A stretch of 64,000 bases of DNA from Agromyces mediolanus (GCF_023715325.1 NZ_JAMBNX010000003.1:186001-250000), one strand, 5' to 3'; shown: positions 1-11,113, counted from the first letter of the stretch. The notes: generated by a model not told the origin, from the letters alone. Numbers and translations are program-made.

Positions 1-2343
1 CTCCATGACGCCGCCGATGTAGAGCTCGGTGCCGTCGTACAGCGCGTCGACGTCGATCTCGATGGCGTCGTCGAGGAAGCGGTCGACGAGCAGCGGATGG
101 CTCGGGCCGACGATGCCCTGCCCCTCGATGCGGTCGAAGTACTCCGCGAGGTTCGTGCTGTCGTAGACGATCTCCATGCCGCGGCCGCCGAGCACGTAGC
201 TCGGGCGCACGAGCACCGGGTAGCCGATGCCCTCCGCGATCTGCTGCGCGCCCGCGAGGTCGACGGCGGTGCCGTTGCGCGGGGCGAGCAGGCCCGCGTT
301 CTCGAGGATGCCGGCGAAGAGGCCGCGCTCCTCCGCGAGGTCGATCGCCGACGGCGAGGTGCCGAGGATCGGCACGCCGGCCGCCTCGAGCCCCTTCGCG
401 AGTCCGAGCGCGGTCTGCCCGCCGAGCTGCACGACGACGCCGACGAGCTCGCCGGACTGCGACTCGGCGTGGATGACCTCGAGCACGTCCTCCAGGGTGA
501 GCGGCTCGAAGTAGAGCCGGTCGCTCGTGTCGTAGTCGGTCGACACCGTCTCGGGGTTGCAGTTGATCATGATCGTCTCGAAGCCGGCGTCGTGCAGCGC
601 GAAGGACGCGTGCACGCACGAGTAGTCGAACTCGACGCCCTGCCCGATGCGGTTCGGACCGGAGCCGAGGATGACCACCTTGCGGCGGTCGCTCGCGGCG
701 ACCTCCGTCTCCTGGTCGTAGCTCGAGTAGTGGTACGGCGTGAGCGCCGGGAACTCGCCGGCGCAGGTGTCGACCGTCTTGTAGACCGGGCGGATGCCGA
801 GGATGTGCCGCACCTCGCGGGCGTCCTGCTCGCTGCCGAAGCCGCGGAGCTGCGCGATCTGCGCGTCGGAGAACCCGTGGTCCTTGGCCAGCAGGATCGT
901 CTCGGTGTCGAGGGCCTCGGCGGCGGCGACGGTCGCCGCGACCTCGTTGATGAGCACGATCTGGTCGAGGAACCAGGGGTCGATCTTCGTGGCCTCGAAC
1001 GCCTGCTCGATCGTCGCGCCCTTGCGGAGCGCCTGCTGCACGAGCACGATCCGGCCGTCGGTCGGCGTCTGCGCCTGCTCGAGGAGCTCCTCGGCGCTGC
1101 GCGGCTCCTCGCCCCAGTGGAACGAGGAGCCGCGCTTCTCGAGCGAGCGCAGCGCCTTCTGCAGCGCGGTCGCATAGTTGCGGCCGATCGCCATGGCCTC
1201 GCCGACCGACTTCATGGTGGTCGTCAGCGTCGGGTCGGCCGCCGGGAACTTCTCGAACGCGAAGCGCGGCACCTTCACGACGACGTAGTCGAGCGTCGGC
1301 TCGAAGCTCGCCGGCGTCACCCGGGTGATGTCGTTCGGGATCTCGTCGAGCCGGTAGCCGATCGCGAGCTTCGCCGCGATCTTCGCGATCGGAAAGCCCG
1401 TCGCCTTCGAGGCGAGCGCCGAGGAGCGGGAGACGCGCGGGTTCATCTCGATCACGATGACGCGGCCGTTCGACGGGTCGATGGCGAACTGGATGTTGCA
1501 GCCGCCGGTGTCGACGCCGACCGCGCGGATGATGTCGATGCCGATGTCGCGGAGCCGCTGGTACTCGCGGTCGGTGAGCGTCAGGGCCGGGGCGACCGTG
1601 ATCGAGTCGCCGGTGTGCACGCCGACCGGGTCGACGTTCTCGATCGAGCACACGACGACCGTGTTGTCGTGCGTGTCCCGCATGAGCTCGAGCTCGTACT
1701 CCTTCCAGCCGAGGATGGACTCCTCGAGGAGGACCTCGGTCGTGGGCGAGTCGTGCAGCCCGGCGCCCGCGATGCGGCGGAGGTCGGTCTCGTCGTACGC
1801 GAACCCCGAGCCGAGGCCGCCCATCGTGAACGAGGGGCGGACGACGAGCGGGTAGCCGAGGTCCTCGGCCGCCGCGAGCACCTCGTCCATCGTGTGGGCG
1901 ATGTGCGAGCGCGCCACATCGGCGCCGCACTCGAGCACGAGTTCCTTGAACAGCTGGCGGTCCTCGCCCTTGCGGATGGCCTCGACCTTCGCACCGATGA
2001 GCTCGACGCCGTGCTTCTCGAGGATGCCCGCGTCGTGCAGCGCGATCGCGGCGTTCAGCGCCGTCTGGCCGCCGAGGGTCGGCAGGATGGCGTCGGGGCG
2101 CTCCTTGACGATGATCGACTCGATGATCTCCGGGGTGATCGGCTCGATGTAGGTCGCGTCGGCGAAGTCCGGGTCGGTCATGATCGTGGCGGGGTTCGGG
2201 TTCACCAGGATGACCCGCACGCCCTCGGCTCGGAGGACCCGGCAGGCCTGGGTGCCCGAGTAGTCGAACTCGGCCGCCTGCCCGATGACGATCGGGCCGG
2301 AGCCGATGACGAGAACGGAAGTGATGTCGTCGCGCTTGGGCAT
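1..2343 (-). CDS. carB: Carbamoyl-phosphate synthase large subunit (3' end beyond window)
   Basis: Makes carbamoyl phosphate from bicarbonate, two ATP and ammonia channelled from CarA, feeding pyrimidine and arginine synthesis. The frame opens with [17 protein letters not shown] and stays open to the left edge, giving 781 codons of a family length near 1,100. The carboxyphosphate ATP-grasp half and part of the second half are present, and the gene ends outside the window. At the edge it reads [20 protein letters not shown], a typical CarB second-half segment. Its ATG shares one base with the carA stop (TAATG), so the two subunits are probably translationally coupled. It is the last visible gene of the pyr operon. 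Identity is secure; only completeness is unknown. Confidence 0.96.
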   Translation of the reverse strand, partial: MPKRDDITSVLVIGSGPIVIGQAAEFDYSGTQACRVLRAEGVRVILVNPNPATIMTDPDFADATYIEPITPEIIESIIVKERPDAILPTLGGQTALNAAIALHDAGILEKHGVELIGAKVEAIRKGEDRQLFKELVLECGADVARSHIAHTMDEVLAAAEDLGYPLVVRPSFTMGGLGSGFAYDETDLRRIAGAGLHDSPTTEVLLEESILGWKEYELELMRDTHDNTVVVCSIENVDPVGVHTGDSITVAPALTLTDREYQRLRDIGIDIIRAVGVDTGGCNIQFAIDPSNGRVIVIEMNPRVSRSSALASKATGFPIAKIAAKLAIGYRLDEIPNDITRVTPASFEPTLDYVVVKVPRFAFEKFPAADPTLTTTMKSVGEAMAIGRNYATALQKALRSLEKRGSSFHWGEEPRSAEELLEQAQTPTDGRIVLVQQALRKGATIEQAFEATKIDPWFLDQIVLINEVAATVAAAEALDTETILLAKDHGFSDAQIAQLRGFGSEQDAREVRHILGIRPVYKTVDTCAGEFPALTPYHYSSYDQETEVAASDRRKVVILGSGPNRIGQGVEFDYSCVHASFALHDAGFETIMINCNPETVSTDYDTSDRLYFEPLTLEDVLEVIHAESQSGELVGVVVQLGGQTALGLAKGLEAAGVPILGTSPSAIDLAEERGLFAGILENAGLLAPRNGTAVDLAGAQQIAEGIGYPVLVRPSYVLGGRGMEIVYDSTNLAEYFDRIEGQGIVGPSHPLLVDRFLDDAIEIDVDALYDGTELYIGGVME

Positions 2344-3497
2344 TAGTCGCGGTTCTCCTTGCTCGCGATGACCAGCTCGCGGAAACGATCGAAGAGGTAG
2401 TTCGCGTCGTGCGGGCCGGCAGCCGACTCCGGGTGGTACTGGACGCTGAACGCGGGGATGTCGAGGCAGTTGAGGCCCTCGACCACGTCGTCGTTGAGGT
2501 CGACGTGGCTGACCTCGACGCGGCCGAAACCTTCGCTCGACTCGCTCACGCGGTCGATCGGGGCGTCGACGGCGAAGCCGTGGTTGTGCGCCGTGATCTC
2601 GACCCGGCCAGTGGCCTTGTCGAGCACGGGCTGGTTGATGCCGCGGTGGCCGAACGGCAGCTTGTACGTGCCGAAGCCGAGGGCGCGGCCGAGGAGCTGG
2701 TTGCCGAAGCAGATGCCGAAGTACGGGCGCCCGTCGCGGAGCGACTCGCGGAGCAGCTCGACATGCCGGTCGCTCGCGCTCGGGTCGCCCGGACCGTTCG
2801 AGAAGAAGAGCGCGTCGGGCTCGAGCGCCCGCACCTCCTCGATCGTGACCGTCTGCGGGAGCACCTCGACGTCGAAGCCGCGCTCGGCGAGGAAGTTCAG
2901 CGTGGACGTCTTGACACCGAGATCGAGCACCGCGACGGTGCCGACCTTCTCGCCCGTCGCCGGCAGCGAGTAGCGCTCCCCCGTCGACACCTCGCCGGAG
3001 AGGTTCTGCCCGGACATCTCAGCTCCGCCGAGCACGAGATCGAGCTGCTCGCCGGCGGTGAGGCCGGCCTCCTCACCCGAGAAGATGCCGGCGCGCATCG
3101 CACCGGCATCGCGGATGCGGCGCGTCACGGCGCGCGTGTCGATGCCGGAGATGCCGACGATGCCGGCGTCGGCGAGGTCGTCGTCGAGGCTCCGCTGCGA
3201 GCGGAAGTTCGACACGACCCGGGACGGGTCGCGCACGACGAAGCCGGCGACCCAGATCTGCGCGGACTCCATGTCTTCGTCGTTCATGCCCGTGTTGCCG
3301 ATGTGCGGCGCGGTCATGAGCACGATCTGCCCCGCGTACGACGGGTCGGTCAGCGTCTCCTGATAGCCGGTCATGCCGGTCGCGAAGACCGCCTCGCCGA
3401 GCGTGCGGCCGAGCGCGCCGTACGCGCGTCCCTCGTACCGGGTTCCGTCCTCGAGGACGAGCACGGCGGGGGCCGTGCGGGTCGTGGTCTCAGTCAC
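2343..3497 (-). CDS. carA: Carbamoyl-phosphate synthase small (glutaminase) subunit
   Basis: Hydrolyses glutamine and passes ammonia to CarB. The protein has 384 residues, normal for the family. An N-terminal CPSase small-chain domain ([15 protein letters not shown]) is followed by a class I glutamine amidotransferase domain with the nucleophile Cys in [13 protein letters not shown] and the His/Glu pair in [12 protein letters not shown]. The start is GTG, chosen because GTGACTGA overlaps the end of the upstream membrane-protein gene by 8 bases; its stop overlaps carB by 1 base. This tight packing places it in one transcript with pyrR, pyrB, pyrC and carB. Confidence 0.97.
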   Translation of the reverse strand: MTETTTRTAPAVLVLEDGTRYEGRAYGALGRTLGEAVFATGMTGYQETLTDPSYAGQIVLMTAPHIGNTGMNDEDMESAQIWVAGFVVRDPSRVVSNFRSQRSLDDDLADAGIVGISGIDTRAVTRRIRDAGAMRAGIFSGEEAGLTAGEQLDLVLGGAEMSGQNLSGEVSTGERYSLPATGEKVGTVAVLDLGVKTSTLNFLAERGFDVEVLPQTVTIEEVRALEPDALFFSNGPGDPSASDRHVELLRESLRDGRPYFGICFGNQLLGRALGFGTYKLPFGHRGINQPVLDKATGRVEITAHNHGFAVDAPIDRVSESSEGFGRVEVSHVDLNDDVVEGLNCLDIPAFSVQYHPESAAGPHDANYLFDRFRELVIASKENRD

Positions 3498-4038
3498 CAG
3501 AGGCCTCGCCTTCCTGTTGCGACCGTGGCGCCTGGGCCGCGGTGATGTCCGTGACGGCGTCGATGATCCGGGCGGTGTCGCCCGGGTATCGCGCCCGAAG
3601 ATAGCTGTCGATGCGCACCGGCACCTCGCCGGGTTCCGACTCGTGCGGCTGCCAGGTGAGGGCCACGAGACCCTCCGCCTCGACCCCGCGGTCGATGGCG
3701 TGGCTCGCGGAGCCGATCCCGACGATGCGCTCGACGGGGACGAAGCTCGCCGGTTCGCCCGCGATCCTGAGCAGCACCCCGGCGTCGTACACCTCGAGGT
3801 GCGCCGCTCCGCGGAACGCGAGACCGTCGACCGCGAGCCGCTCGAACGGCTCGTCCTCCGGCGTCGAGGCGACGTAGAGCACCTCCGTCTCGAGGAGGGC
3901 GGCGGCGAGTGTCACCGGCACGGGGTAGGCCGCGAGCCGCGCGTCCCGCGCCCGTCGTCGACGCCACGACCGGACCATGAGCCAGATCACGACGGCGACG
4001 ACGATGACGGCGACGATCGCGCCGATGAGCTTATCCAT
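3490..4038 (-). CDS. PH-like domain membrane protein of the pyr operon
   Basis: A 182-residue protein with one N-terminal membrane anchor ([19 protein letters not shown], about residues 4-22), a basic stop-transfer stretch ([12 protein letters not shown]) and a cytoplasmic domain of about 150 residues. Actinobacterial pyr operons usually carry a gene of this kind between pyrC and carA, annotated as a PH-like or 'export' protein with no proven role (established gene-order knowledge). The ATG at 4038 is preferred over an upstream in-frame start because ATGGATAA overlaps the pyrC stop by 8 bases and the residues before it are low-complexity. A link to pyrimidine synthesis is only implied by position. 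Confidence 0.8.
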   Translation of the reverse strand: MDKLIGAIVAVIVVAVVIWLMVRSWRRRRARDARLAAYPVPVTLAAALLETEVLYVASTPEDEPFERLAVDGLAFRGAAHLEVYDAGVLLRIAGEPASFVPVERIVGIGSASHAIDRGVEAEGLVALTWQPHESEPGEVPVRIDSYLRARYPGDTARIIDAVTDITAAQAPRSQQEGEASGD

Positions 4039-5368
4039 CGTCGCCCCCCGCCGCGGCGAGCCGGGCCACCTCGTCGGCTGCGCGCACCTCGCCGTCGCGC
4101 ACCGTGGCGTAGCCCTGGTGGAACGTCCAGCGCACGGAGCCGGGCAGGGTCTCGCCGAGGTAGGGCGAGTTCGTGCTGCGGCCCGCGAGCCGGGCGAGGT
4201 CGAACTCCCCCGTCGCCGACGGGTCGTAGAGGACGAGCTCGGCGGGCGCACCGGCCTCGATGGCACCGCCCTGGCCGGCGAGCCGACCGATGCGGGCCGG
4301 GGCCTGGCTCAGCACTCGGGCGACGTCGGCCCAGCCGAGGCGGCCGGGCTCCACCATCGTGCGGTGCACGACGGAGAGGGCGGACTCGAGCCCGACCATG
4401 CCGTTCGCCGAGGCATCCCACTCGCCTTCCTTCGCCTCGACCGGATGCGGGGCGTGGTCGGTGGCGACGATGTCGATGGTGCCGTCGGCGAGCGCCGCGC
4501 GGAGCGCCTCGACGTCCTCGCCGCGGCGCAGGGGCGGGTTGACCTTGAAGCGCGGGTCGTAGCCGGCCACCCGGTCCTCGGTGAGGAGCAGGTGGTGGGG
4601 CGTGACCTCGGCGGTCACGTCGATGCCGCGGGCCTTCGCCCACCGGATCACCTCGACCGAGCCGGCCGTCGAGACGTGGCACACGTGCAGTCGGCTGCCG
4701 ACGTGCTCGGCGAGCAGCACGTCGCGCGCGATGATCGACTCCTCGGCGACCGCGGGCCAGCCGGCGAGACCGAGCTCGCCGGAGAGGGCGCCCTCGTTCA
4801 TCTGCGCGCCCTCGGTGAGCCGCGGCTCCTGGGCGTGCTGGGCGATGACGCCGCCGAAGGCCTTCACGTACTCGAGGGCGCGACGCATGAGCAGCGGGTC
4901 GTGCACGCAGAAGCCGTCGTCGGAGAAGACGCGGACCCGGGCGCGCGACTGGGCCATGGCACCGAGCTCCGCGAGGCGCTCACCTGCCAGACCGACCGTG
5001 ACGGCGCCGATGGGCTGCACGGTCGCGTAGCCGGCGGCGTGGCCGAGGCTGAGCTCCTGCTCGACGACCCCAGCCGTGTCGGCGACCGGCGAGGTGTTCG
5101 CCATCGCGAAGACCGCGGTGAACCCGCCGGCGGCGGCGGCACGGGTGCCGGTGAGGACCGTCTCGCTCTGCTCGTAGCCGGGCTCGCGGAGGTGGGTGTG
5201 CAAGTCGACGAGGCCGGGCAGCACGAGCAGCCCGTCGGCATCGATGCGTTCGGCGCCGCGCGCGTCGACGCCCGTGCCGAGTTCCGCGATCCGACCGTTC
5301 TCGAGGAGCAGGTCCGCGCGCTCGCCGGTGGGCAGCTGCGCGCCGACGATCAGGTGCCGCTCGCTCAT
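4031..5368 (-). CDS. pyrC: Dihydroorotase
   Basis: Zinc amidohydrolase that cyclises carbamoyl aspartate to dihydroorotate, the third pyrimidine step. The protein has 445 residues, as for class I bacterial dihydroorotases. The metal-binding motif [11 protein letters not shown] lies at about residues 54-64, further ligands are in [10 protein letters not shown], and the catalytic Asp is in [15 protein letters not shown]. Its ATG overlaps the pyrB stop as ATGA; a much longer open frame upstream is only a by-product of high GC. Translationally coupled with pyrB and the PH-like membrane protein. Confidence 0.97.
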   Translation of the reverse strand: MSERHLIVGAQLPTGERADLLLENGRIAELGTGVDARGAERIDADGLLVLPGLVDLHTHLREPGYEQSETVLTGTRAAAAGGFTAVFAMANTSPVADTAGVVEQELSLGHAAGYATVQPIGAVTVGLAGERLAELGAMAQSRARVRVFSDDGFCVHDPLLMRRALEYVKAFGGVIAQHAQEPRLTEGAQMNEGALSGELGLAGWPAVAEESIIARDVLLAEHVGSRLHVCHVSTAGSVEVIRWAKARGIDVTAEVTPHHLLLTEDRVAGYDPRFKVNPPLRRGEDVEALRAALADGTIDIVATDHAPHPVEAKEGEWDASANGMVGLESALSVVHRTMVEPGRLGWADVARVLSQAPARIGRLAGQGGAIEAGAPAELVLYDPSATGEFDLARLAGRSTNSPYLGETLPGSVRWTFHQGYATVRDGEVRAADEVARLAAAGGDDG

Positions 5369-6318
5369 GCGGCGGACCCCCGTTCGCCGGACAGCAGCAG
5401 ATAGAGGGCGGCCATTCTCACTGATACTCCGTTCGCGACCTGCTCGCGCACCGTGGACTGCGGCGAGTCGGCCGCGCGGGCGGCGATCTCGAGGCCGCGG
5501 TTCATCGGTCCGGGATGCATGACCATCGTAGTGTCGGGGAGCGCATCGAAACGCGCGTCGTCGAGTCCCCAGGTCCGTGCGTACTCCCGGCTGTTCGGGA
5601 AGAACGCGCCGTGCATGCGCTCCGCCTGGATCCGCAGCGTCATGACGACATCGGGCCGTCGTCCGAGCGCCGCGTCGAGGTCGAAGGAGGTCACGACCGG
5701 CCAGCGACTCGTGTCGACCGGCAGCAGCGTCGGCGGTGCGACGAGCTCGACCTCGGCACCGAGGGCGGGCAGCAGCCACGCGTTCGAGCGCGCGACCCGC
5801 GAATGCAGCACGTCGCCGACGATGACGACGCGCGCCCCGTCGAGGCCACGCCCGCGGGAGGCCGCGCCGTGCAGACGACGACGCATCGTGAAGGCGTCGA
5901 GCAACGCCTGGGTGGGATGCTCGTGCGTGCCGTCGCCGGCGTTCACCACGCCAGCGTCGATCCAGCCGCTCGTCGCGAGCGTGAGCGGGGCGCCGGAGGC
6001 GGGATGGCGGATGACGACCCCGTCCGCGCCCATCGCCTGCAGCGTCTGGGCGGTGTCCTTCAGACTCTCGCCCTTCGAGACGCTGGAGCCCTTCGCGCTG
6101 AAGTTGATGACGTCGGCGGACAAGCGCTTGGCCGCCGCCTCGAAGGAGATCCGCGTGCGGGTGGAGTCTTCGAAGAACAGGTTGACCACGGTCTTGCCCC
6201 GCAGGGTGGGCAGCTTCTTGACCTCCCGTTCCTGCACGGCCGCCATGTCCTCGGCGATGTCGAGGAGCTCGATCGCCTGCTCGCGGGAGAGCTCGCGGGT
6301 GCCCAGCAGATGGTTCAC
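5365..6318 (-). CDS. pyrB: Aspartate carbamoyltransferase catalytic subunit
   Basis: Condenses carbamoyl phosphate and aspartate to carbamoyl aspartate. The 317-residue protein shows the carbamoyl-phosphate loop STRTR at residues 52-56 ([13 protein letters not shown]), the HPTQALLD motif and the C-terminal [10 protein letters not shown] substrate motif. The start is GTG ([14 protein letters not shown]), chosen because GTGA overlaps the pyrR stop. No pyrI regulatory subunit is visible next to it, so regulation is expected at the transcript level through PyrR. Confidence 0.97.
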   Translation of the reverse strand: MNHLLGTRELSREQAIELLDIAEDMAAVQEREVKKLPTLRGKTVVNLFFEDSTRTRISFEAAAKRLSADVINFSAKGSSVSKGESLKDTAQTLQAMGADGVVIRHPASGAPLTLATSGWIDAGVVNAGDGTHEHPTQALLDAFTMRRRLHGAASRGRGLDGARVVIVGDVLHSRVARSNAWLLPALGAEVELVAPPTLLPVDTSRWPVVTSFDLDAALGRRPDVVMTLRIQAERMHGAFFPNSREYARTWGLDDARFDALPDTTMVMHPGPMNRGLEIAARAADSPQSTVREQVANGVSVRMAALYLLLSGERGSAA

Positions 6319-6872
6319 TTCGCGTCTCCCTCGCCGCGGGCGGTCTCGATCGCGACCCCCTCGTCGCCGTCGATCTCGACGAGGCGGACGTTGATCCGCT
6401 CGTCGTGCGACGACGGCAGGTTCTTGCCGACGAAGTCCGCGCGGATCGGGAACTCGCGGTGACCACGGTCGACCAGCACGGCCAGCCGAACGGCGCGGGC
6501 CCGGCCGAGGTCGGACAGGGCGTCGAAGGCTGCACGGATGGTCCGGCCGGAGTAGAGCACGTCGTCGACGAGCACGACGGTGCGGCCGTCGATCCCGCCG
6601 GGCGGCACCTCGGTGGGCTGCGGGGTCCTGGTGCGCGTCCGGGACAGGTCGTCGCGGTACATCGTGACGTCGATCGAGCCGACGGGAACCGGTGCCGCCT
6701 CGGGCTCGATGTGAGCGATCGTCTCGGCGATCCGCCGGGCGAGGATGACGCCGCGGGTCGGGATGCCGAGGATGACGAGGTCGCTCCCCCCGCGGTTCGA
6801 TTCGAGGATCTCGTGCGAGATGCGGGTCAGCGCCCGTTGGATGTCCGCCTGGGTGAGCACGGCGCGTGCCAC
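6315..6872 (-). CDS. pyrR: Bifunctional pyr operon regulator / uracil phosphoribosyltransferase PyrR
   Basis: First gene of the pyrimidine operon. PyrR binds pyr mRNA in response to UMP and has weak uracil phosphoribosyltransferase activity (family knowledge). The 185-residue protein has the PRPP-binding motif [18 protein letters not shown] and conserved [16 protein letters not shown] at 6872 is chosen over an in-frame GTG at 6896 because a strong GAAGGGAGG ribosome site sits about 7 bases before the former. The leader contains a small hairpin (6918-6933), but I could not identify a canonical PyrR-binding loop with certainty. Confidence 0.95.
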   Translation of the reverse strand: MARAVLTQADIQRALTRISHEILESNRGGSDLVILGIPTRGVILARRIAETIAHIEPEAAPVPVGSIDVTMYRDDLSRTRTRTPQPTEVPPGGIDGRTVVLVDDVLYSGRTIRAAFDALSDLGRARAVRLAVLVDRGHREFPIRADFVGKNLPSSHDERINVRLVEIDGDEGVAIETARGEGDAK

Positions 6873-6917
6873 GGCGGCCTCCCTTCTCCGCCTCACAGGA
6901 CGGCCTTAAAGGTTGCC

Positions 6918-6933
6918 AAACTCCGTCGAGTTT
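6918..6933 (-). promoter_or_regulatory. Hairpin and possible -10 box in the pyrR leader
   Basis: Perfect 6-bp stem with 4-base loop (AAACTC-CGTC-GAGTTT) about 45-60 bases before the pyrR GTG. On the minus strand TAAACT (6934-6929) fits the actinobacterial TANNNT -10 pattern and overlaps the hairpin. The inverted repeat could therefore be an operator or the base of a PyrR-responsive RNA element. No clear -35 box is visible. Confidence 0.35.
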
Positions 6934-6941
6934 AGCAGCGC

Positions 6942-6984
6942 CCGGCCCGACGCGTTGACGGGCCGGCGCCCGCGCCCGTAGTCT
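6942..6984 (+). promoter_or_regulatory. Predicted promoter of the deaminase gene with overlapping inverted repeat
   Basis: A -35 box TTGACG (6955-6960) and a -10 box TAGTCT (6979-6984) are separated by 18 bp, predicting a start near 6991 and a leader of about 65 bases before the ATG at 7058. An 8-bp inverted repeat (GCCCGG-type arms at 6942-6949 and 6959-6966, 9-base centre) overlaps the -35 box and could be an operator. The region lies between divergent pyrR and the deaminase gene. Confidence 0.5.
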
Positions 6985-7057
6985 GGCGCGACCTGGATCA
7001 GCAGACAGGTCAACACTGAGCTGGCACCACTCCTCCACCGTCGAAGGGATGCCGCTC

Positions 7058-8416
7058 ATGGCACGAGTCTGGATCAAGAACCCCGCCGCCGTCTTCACCG
7101 CCGCCGACCAGGCGCCCGGCGCCGCCGCGGGCGGGATCGTCGTCGACGCCGGCCGCATCGTCGAGCTGCTGTCCGCCGGTGGTGCACCCTCGGCCGCGGT
7201 CGACGAGGTCTTCGACGCGGCGAACCACGTCGTGCTCCCCGGCCTCATCAACACCCACCACCACTTCTTCCAGACCCTCACCCGGGCCTGGGCTCCCGTC
7301 GCCGACGCGAAGCTCTTCCCCTGGCTGCAGGGCCTGTACCCGGTGTGGGCCCGGCTCACGCCGGAGAGCCTCGAACTCGCCGTGACCGTCGCACTCGCCG
7401 AGCTCCTGCTCTCCGGCTGCACGACCGCGGCCGACCACCACTACGTGTTCCCCGAGGGCCTCGATGAGGCGATCGACCTGGAGGTGGAGGCCGTGCGGCG
7501 GCTCGGCATGCGCGCGACGCTCACCCGCGGCTCGATGACGCTCGGCCAGCGCGACGGCGGGCTGCCGCCGCAGTCCGTCGTGCAGGACGGCGACGTCATC
7601 CTCGCCGACTCGGAACGGCTCATCGACCGCTACCACGGGACCGGGCCGGATGCCGACATCCAGATCGCGCTCGCGCCGTGCTCCCCGTTCTCGGTGACCC
7701 GGGAGATCATGTCCGACAGCGCGGAACTCGCCGCACGGCGCGGGGTCCGGCTGCACACCCACCTCGCCGAGACGCTCGACGAGGAGGAGTTCTGCCGGGA
7801 GCGGTTCGGGCTGCGCACGGTCGACTACCTCGAGAGCGTCGGCTGGCTCGGGCCGCAGAGCTGGCTCGGCCACGGCATCCACTTCGACGAGCAGGAGATC
7901 GCGCGGCTCGGCGCCGCGGGCACGGGCGTCGCGCACTGCCCGACCTCGAACATGCGGCTGGCCTCGGGCATCGCGCGCGCGATCGAGCTGGAGGACGCCG
8001 GCGTCCCCGTCGGGCTCGGCGTCGACGGCTCCGCCTCCAACGACTCCTCGAACCTCATCCAGGAGGTGCGCCAGGCGCTCTACCTGCAGCGCCTCCGCTA
8101 CGGCGCCGACGTGCCCGTCGCGCGCGCGCTCGGCTGGGCGACCCTGGGCTCCGCGCGGGCGCTCGGCCGCGACGGCGAGCTCGGCTCGATCGAGCTCGGC
8201 AAGCAGGCCGACCTCGCGCTGTTCACCCTGGACGAGCTGCGCTTCTCGGGCAGCCACGACCCGATCGCCGCCCTCGTGCTCTGCGGGGCGGACCGGGCCG
8301 ACCGCGTCATGGTGGGCGGCGAGTGGCGCGTCGTCGACGGCCGCATCCCCGGGCTCGACCTGGACGGACTCATCCGCGCCCACTCCGCCGCCGCCCGGCG
8401 ACTCGTCGTCGGCTGA
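7058..8416 (+). CDS. Probable 8-oxoguanine deaminase (amidohydrolase family)
   Basis: A 452-residue metal-dependent amidohydrolase of the cytosine/guanine deaminase group; closest in look to 8-oxoguanine deaminases, which convert 8-oxoguanine to urate. Metal ligands appear in [14 protein letters not shown] (HHH at 67-69), [17 protein letters not shown] and [15 protein letters not shown]. The ATG at 7058 is preferred over one at 7049 because GAAGGGA sits 9 bases before it but only 1 base before the other. It stands alone between divergent pyrR and convergent nusB. Substrate assignment is by family resemblance; other purine or triazine deaminases are alternatives. Confidence 0.8.
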   Translation: MARVWIKNPAAVFTAADQAPGAAAGGIVVDAGRIVELLSAGGAPSAAVDEVFDAANHVVLPGLINTHHHFFQTLTRAWAPVADAKLFPWLQGLYPVWARLTPESLELAVTVALAELLLSGCTTAADHHYVFPEGLDEAIDLEVEAVRRLGMRATLTRGSMTLGQRDGGLPPQSVVQDGDVILADSERLIDRYHGTGPDADIQIALAPCSPFSVTREIMSDSAELAARRGVRLHTHLAETLDEEEFCRERFGLRTVDYLESVGWLGPQSWLGHGIHFDEQEIARLGAAGTGVAHCPTSNMRLASGIARAIELEDAGVPVGLGVDGSASNDSSNLIQEVRQALYLQRLRYGADVPVARALGWATLGSARALGRDGELGSIELGKQADLALFTLDELRFSGSHDPIAALVLCGADRADRVMVGGEWRVVDGRIPGLDLDGLIRAHSAAARRLVVG

Positions 8417-8429
8417 GCTCCGGAACACG

Positions 8430-8460
8430 GACGGCGGGCCGCCGGTGGCGGCCCGCCGTC
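8430..8460. terminator. Bidirectional terminator hairpin
   Basis: Perfect 14-bp stem (GACGGCGGGCCGCC) with a GGT loop between the converging deaminase gene and nusB. There is no T-tract, as is common in high-GC actinobacteria; it could serve both strands. Confidence 0.8.
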
Positions 8461-8486
8461 GCGGGTGGATCGTGGGAGCCCGCGGG

Positions 8487-8900
8487 TCAGGCCTGCGCGT
8501 GCGCGACGGCGGCGAGCAACCCGTTCACGAACCCCGCGGAATCGTCGGTCGAGAGCACCGTCGCCGCTTCGACGGCCTCGGCGATGGCGACCGCATCGGG
8601 AACCTCGTCGTTGTAGACGATCTCCCAGACGCCGATGCGCAGCAGCGCACGGTCGACCGCGGGCATGCGCTCGAGCGTCCACCCGCGCGAGTGCGTGGTG
8701 ATGAGCTCGTCGATCTCCGCCCGGTGGTCGACGATGCCGTCGACGATCTCGCGGGCGTACAGCCAGGAGGCCTGGCGTTCCGGTTCGCCGGCCGCCTTCT
8801 CAGCCTCGACGACGAGCAGCTGCTCGACGGGCATGCCGCGCATCTCCGCAGCGTAGAGCAGGTCGAGCGCGCGCTTGCGAGCCTTGGTGCGAGCGCTCAC
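8487..8900 (-). CDS. nusB: Transcription antitermination factor NusB
   Basis: RNA-binding protein that with NusE (S10) starts rRNA antitermination complexes. 137 residues, all-helical, beginning MSARTKARKRALDLLYAAEMRG, with the family C-terminus DSAGFVNGLLAAVA. The GTG start shares one base with the efp TAG (TAGTG). efp-nusB adjacency is typical of actinobacteria. It ends the efp transcript just before the bidirectional hairpin. Confidence 0.95.
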   Translation of the reverse strand: MSARTKARKRALDLLYAAEMRGMPVEQLLVVEAEKAAGEPERQASWLYAREIVDGIVDHRAEIDELITTHSRGWTLERMPAVDRALLRIGVWEIVYNDEVPDAVAIAEAVEAATVLSTDDSAGFVNGLLAAVAHAQA

Positions 8901-9463
8901 TAGTCGTTCACGCGGCCGAGGTAGTCGCCCGTGCGGGTGTCGACCTTGACCTTGGTGCCGGTCTCGAGGAAGAGCGGCACCTGGATCTCGTAGCCCGTCT
9001 CGACCGTGGCGGGCTTGGTGCCGCCCGTCGAACGGTCGCCCTGCAGGCCCGGCTCGGTGTACGTGATCTCGAGCACCACCGAGGCGGGGAGGTCGACGTA
9101 CAGCGGGTTGCCGTTGTTCAGGGCGATGGTGACGGCCTGGTTCTCGAGCATGAAGTTGGCGGCGTCGCCGACGGTCGCGGCGGGGACGGTGATCTGGTCG
9201 TAGTCGACTGCGTCCATGAAGACGAAGCCGTCGCCGTCGTTGTAGAGGTAGGTGAAGTCGCGGCGGTCGACGTTCTCGATGTCGACCTTCGCGCCCGCAT
9301 TGTAGGTGCGGTCGACGGTCTTGCCCGTGACCACGTTCTTCAGCTTGGTGCGGACGAACGCGCCGCCCTTGCCGGGCTTGACGTGCTGGAACTCGATCAC
9401 GCTCCAGAGCTGGCCGTCGATGCTGAGGACGACGCCGTTCTTGATGTCTGCGGTCGATGCCAT
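8900..9463 (-). CDS. efp: Translation elongation factor P
   Basis: Relieves ribosome stalling at polyproline motifs. 187 residues with the three-domain EF-P layout; the loop that reaches the peptidyl-transferase centre reads [12 protein letters not shown], with Lys32 at the position modified in many bacteria. No modification enzyme gene (epmA, epmB) is in the window. The gene lies downstream of the shikimate genes with a 74-base gap, so it may have its own promoter. Confidence 0.97.
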   Translation of the reverse strand: MASTADIKNGVVLSIDGQLWSVIEFQHVKPGKGGAFVRTKLKNVVTGKTVDRTYNAGAKVDIENVDRRDFTYLYNDGDGFVFMDAVDYDQITVPAATVGDAANFMLENQAVTIALNNGNPLYVDLPASVVLEITYTEPGLQGDRSTGGTKPATVETGYEIQVPLFLETGTKVKVDTRTGDYLGRVND

Positions 9464-9537
9464 GCGCGTGGATTCCGTTCCGTTTCGGTGAAGTCGTTCG
9501 GCCGGCTGCGGTGGCGCACGCGGGCCGACGAACGATT

Positions 9538-9975
9538 CTAGACGATGCGCAGCAGCTGCTGCACGGCGAGACGATAGGAGTCGCTGCCGAAGCCGGCGAT
9601 GACCCCCGTCGCGACGGCCGAGATGACGCTCGTGTGGCGGAAGCGCTCCCGCGCGTGGGGGTTCGAGAGGTGCACCTCGATGAGCGGCACACCGGCCTGC
9701 TTCAGCAGCGCCGCCGCGTCCCGCAACCCGTAGCTGTAGTGCGTGAACGCCGCGGGGTTCAGCACCACCGGAGTCCCCCGGTCGACCGCCTCGTGGATCC
9801 AGCGGATGAGCTCGCCCTCGTCGTCCGTCTGCCGGAGCTCCAACTCGACGCCCGCCGGCACCCCCTCGCGCAGCGACGCCTCGATGTCGGCGAGCGTCTC
9901 GCTGCCGTACACCTCGGGCTCGCGGCTGCCGAGCCGACCGAGGTTCGGCCCGTTCAACACGAGGATCGTCGTCAT
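9538..9975 (-). CDS. aroQ: Type II 3-dehydroquinate dehydratase
   Basis: Third shikimate step, dehydroquinate to dehydroshikimate. 145 residues, the usual length of the dodecameric type II enzyme. It opens [19 protein letters not shown] with the catalytic Tyr at about residue 23, and contains [16 protein letters not shown] and the substrate motif [16 protein letters not shown]. The common NPGAYTHTS segment reads NPAAFTHYS, a modest variation. It follows aroB after 43 bases on the same strand. Confidence 0.95.
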   Translation of the reverse strand: MTTILVLNGPNLGRLGSREPEVYGSETLADIEASLREGVPAGVELELRQTDDEGELIRWIHEAVDRGTPVVLNPAAFTHYSYGLRDAAALLKQAGVPLIEVHLSNPHARERFRHTSVISAVATGVIAGFGSDSYRLAVQQLLRIV

Positions 9976-10018
9976 GCGCTCAGCCTAGTGGCGGCCCGGA
10001 TGCCTCGGCCGCTCCGGC

Positions 10019-11113
10019 TCACGAGCCGATCTCCTGGTAGGCCGCGAAGAGCATCGACTGGTCGGGGGCCTGCATCACCGTCGGCTTCGCGAGGTCGTCG
10101 AGCACGATGAAGCGGAGCTGCCCGCCGCGCGACTTCTTGTCGCGCTGCATGGTGGCGAGCAGCGTGTTCCACCGGCCCGCCGGGTAGCTCGTCGGCAGGC
10201 TCAACAGCTCGAGCACGCGGCGGTGCCGGTCGGCGACCTCGTCGGAGAGGCGCCCGGAGAGCCGGCCGAGCTCCGCCGCGAACATCATGCCCACCGCGAC
10301 GGCCGCGCCGTGCCGCCACTGGTAGCGCTCGGCGTGCTCGACCGCATGGCCGAGCGTGTGCCCGTAGTTCAGGATCTCCCGGAGGCCCGCCTCCTTGAAG
10401 TCCTCGGTCACGACGTCGGCCTTCATCTGGATCGCGAGCTCGACGACGCGCCGGAACTCGGGAGTCGCCGGGTCGGTGGCGCGCTCGGGGTCGGCTTCGA
10501 TGGTGTCGAGGATCTCGGGGTAGCGGATGAACCCCGCCTTCACGATCTCGGCGAAGCCGGCGAGGATCTCGTTCTTCGGCAGAGTGTCGAGCAGGTCGAG
10601 GTCGCAGATCACCTCGGCGGGCGCGTGGAACACCCCGACGAGGTTCTTGCCCTCGTTCGTGTTGATGCCGGTCTTGCCGCCGACCGCCGCGTCGACCATG
10701 CCGAGCACGGTCGTCGGTACCTGCACCACGCGGACCCCGCGCAGCCAGGTCGCCGCGACGAAGCCGGCGAGGTCGGTGACGGCGCCGCCACCCAGGCCGA
10801 CGACGGCGTCGCTGCGGGTGAAGTCGGCCTGTCCGAGGATCTGCCAGCAGAACGCTGCGACCTCGACGCGCTTGCCGGCCTCGGCGTCGGGCACCTCGGC
10901 GAGGATGACCTCGAAGCGATCGAGCAGCGACTCCCGGAGCTCGGCCGCCCGCGCGCCGAGCGTGGCCGGGTGCACGAGCAGCACCTTGCGCACCGCCGGT
11001 CCGAGGGCGTCGCCGATGCGCGCGACCACGCCGCGGCCGACGACCACGTCGTAGCCCTCGTCGCCGCCGACCCGGATCACGGTCGGTTCGGCCTGCGGCT
11101 CGCCTGCGGTCAT
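10019..11113 (-). CDS. aroB: 3-dehydroquinate synthase
   Basis: NAD- and zinc-dependent cyclisation of DAHP to 3-dehydroquinate. 364 residues, normal length. The NAD-binding region reads VVGLGGGAVTDLAGFVAATWLRG, and the metal-site segments include VGGKTGINTNEGKN and YGHTLGHAVE. ATG overlaps the aroK stop as ATGA. It belongs to the compact aroC-aroK-aroB string. Confidence 0.97.
   Translation of the reverse strand: MTAGEPQAEPTVIRVGGDEGYDVVVGRGVVARIGDALGPAVRKVLLVHPATLGARAAELRESLLDRFEVILAEVPDAEAGKRVEVAAFCWQILGQADFTRSDAVVGLGGGAVTDLAGFVAATWLRGVRVVQVPTTVLGMVDAAVGGKTGINTNEGKNLVGVFHAPAEVICDLDLLDTLPKNEILAGFAEIVKAGFIRYPEILDTIEADPERATDPATPEFRRVVELAIQMKADVVTEDFKEAGLREILNYGHTLGHAVEHAERYQWRHGAAVAVGMMFAAELGRLSGRLSDEVADRHRRVLELLSLPTSYPAGRWNTLLATMQRDKKSRGGQLRFIVLDDLAKPTVMQAPDQSMLFAAYQEIGS

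Noticed and set aside
97..2346. A 749-codon plus-strand open frame at the left edge
   Set aside because: Antisense shadow of carB, which is clear on the minus strand.
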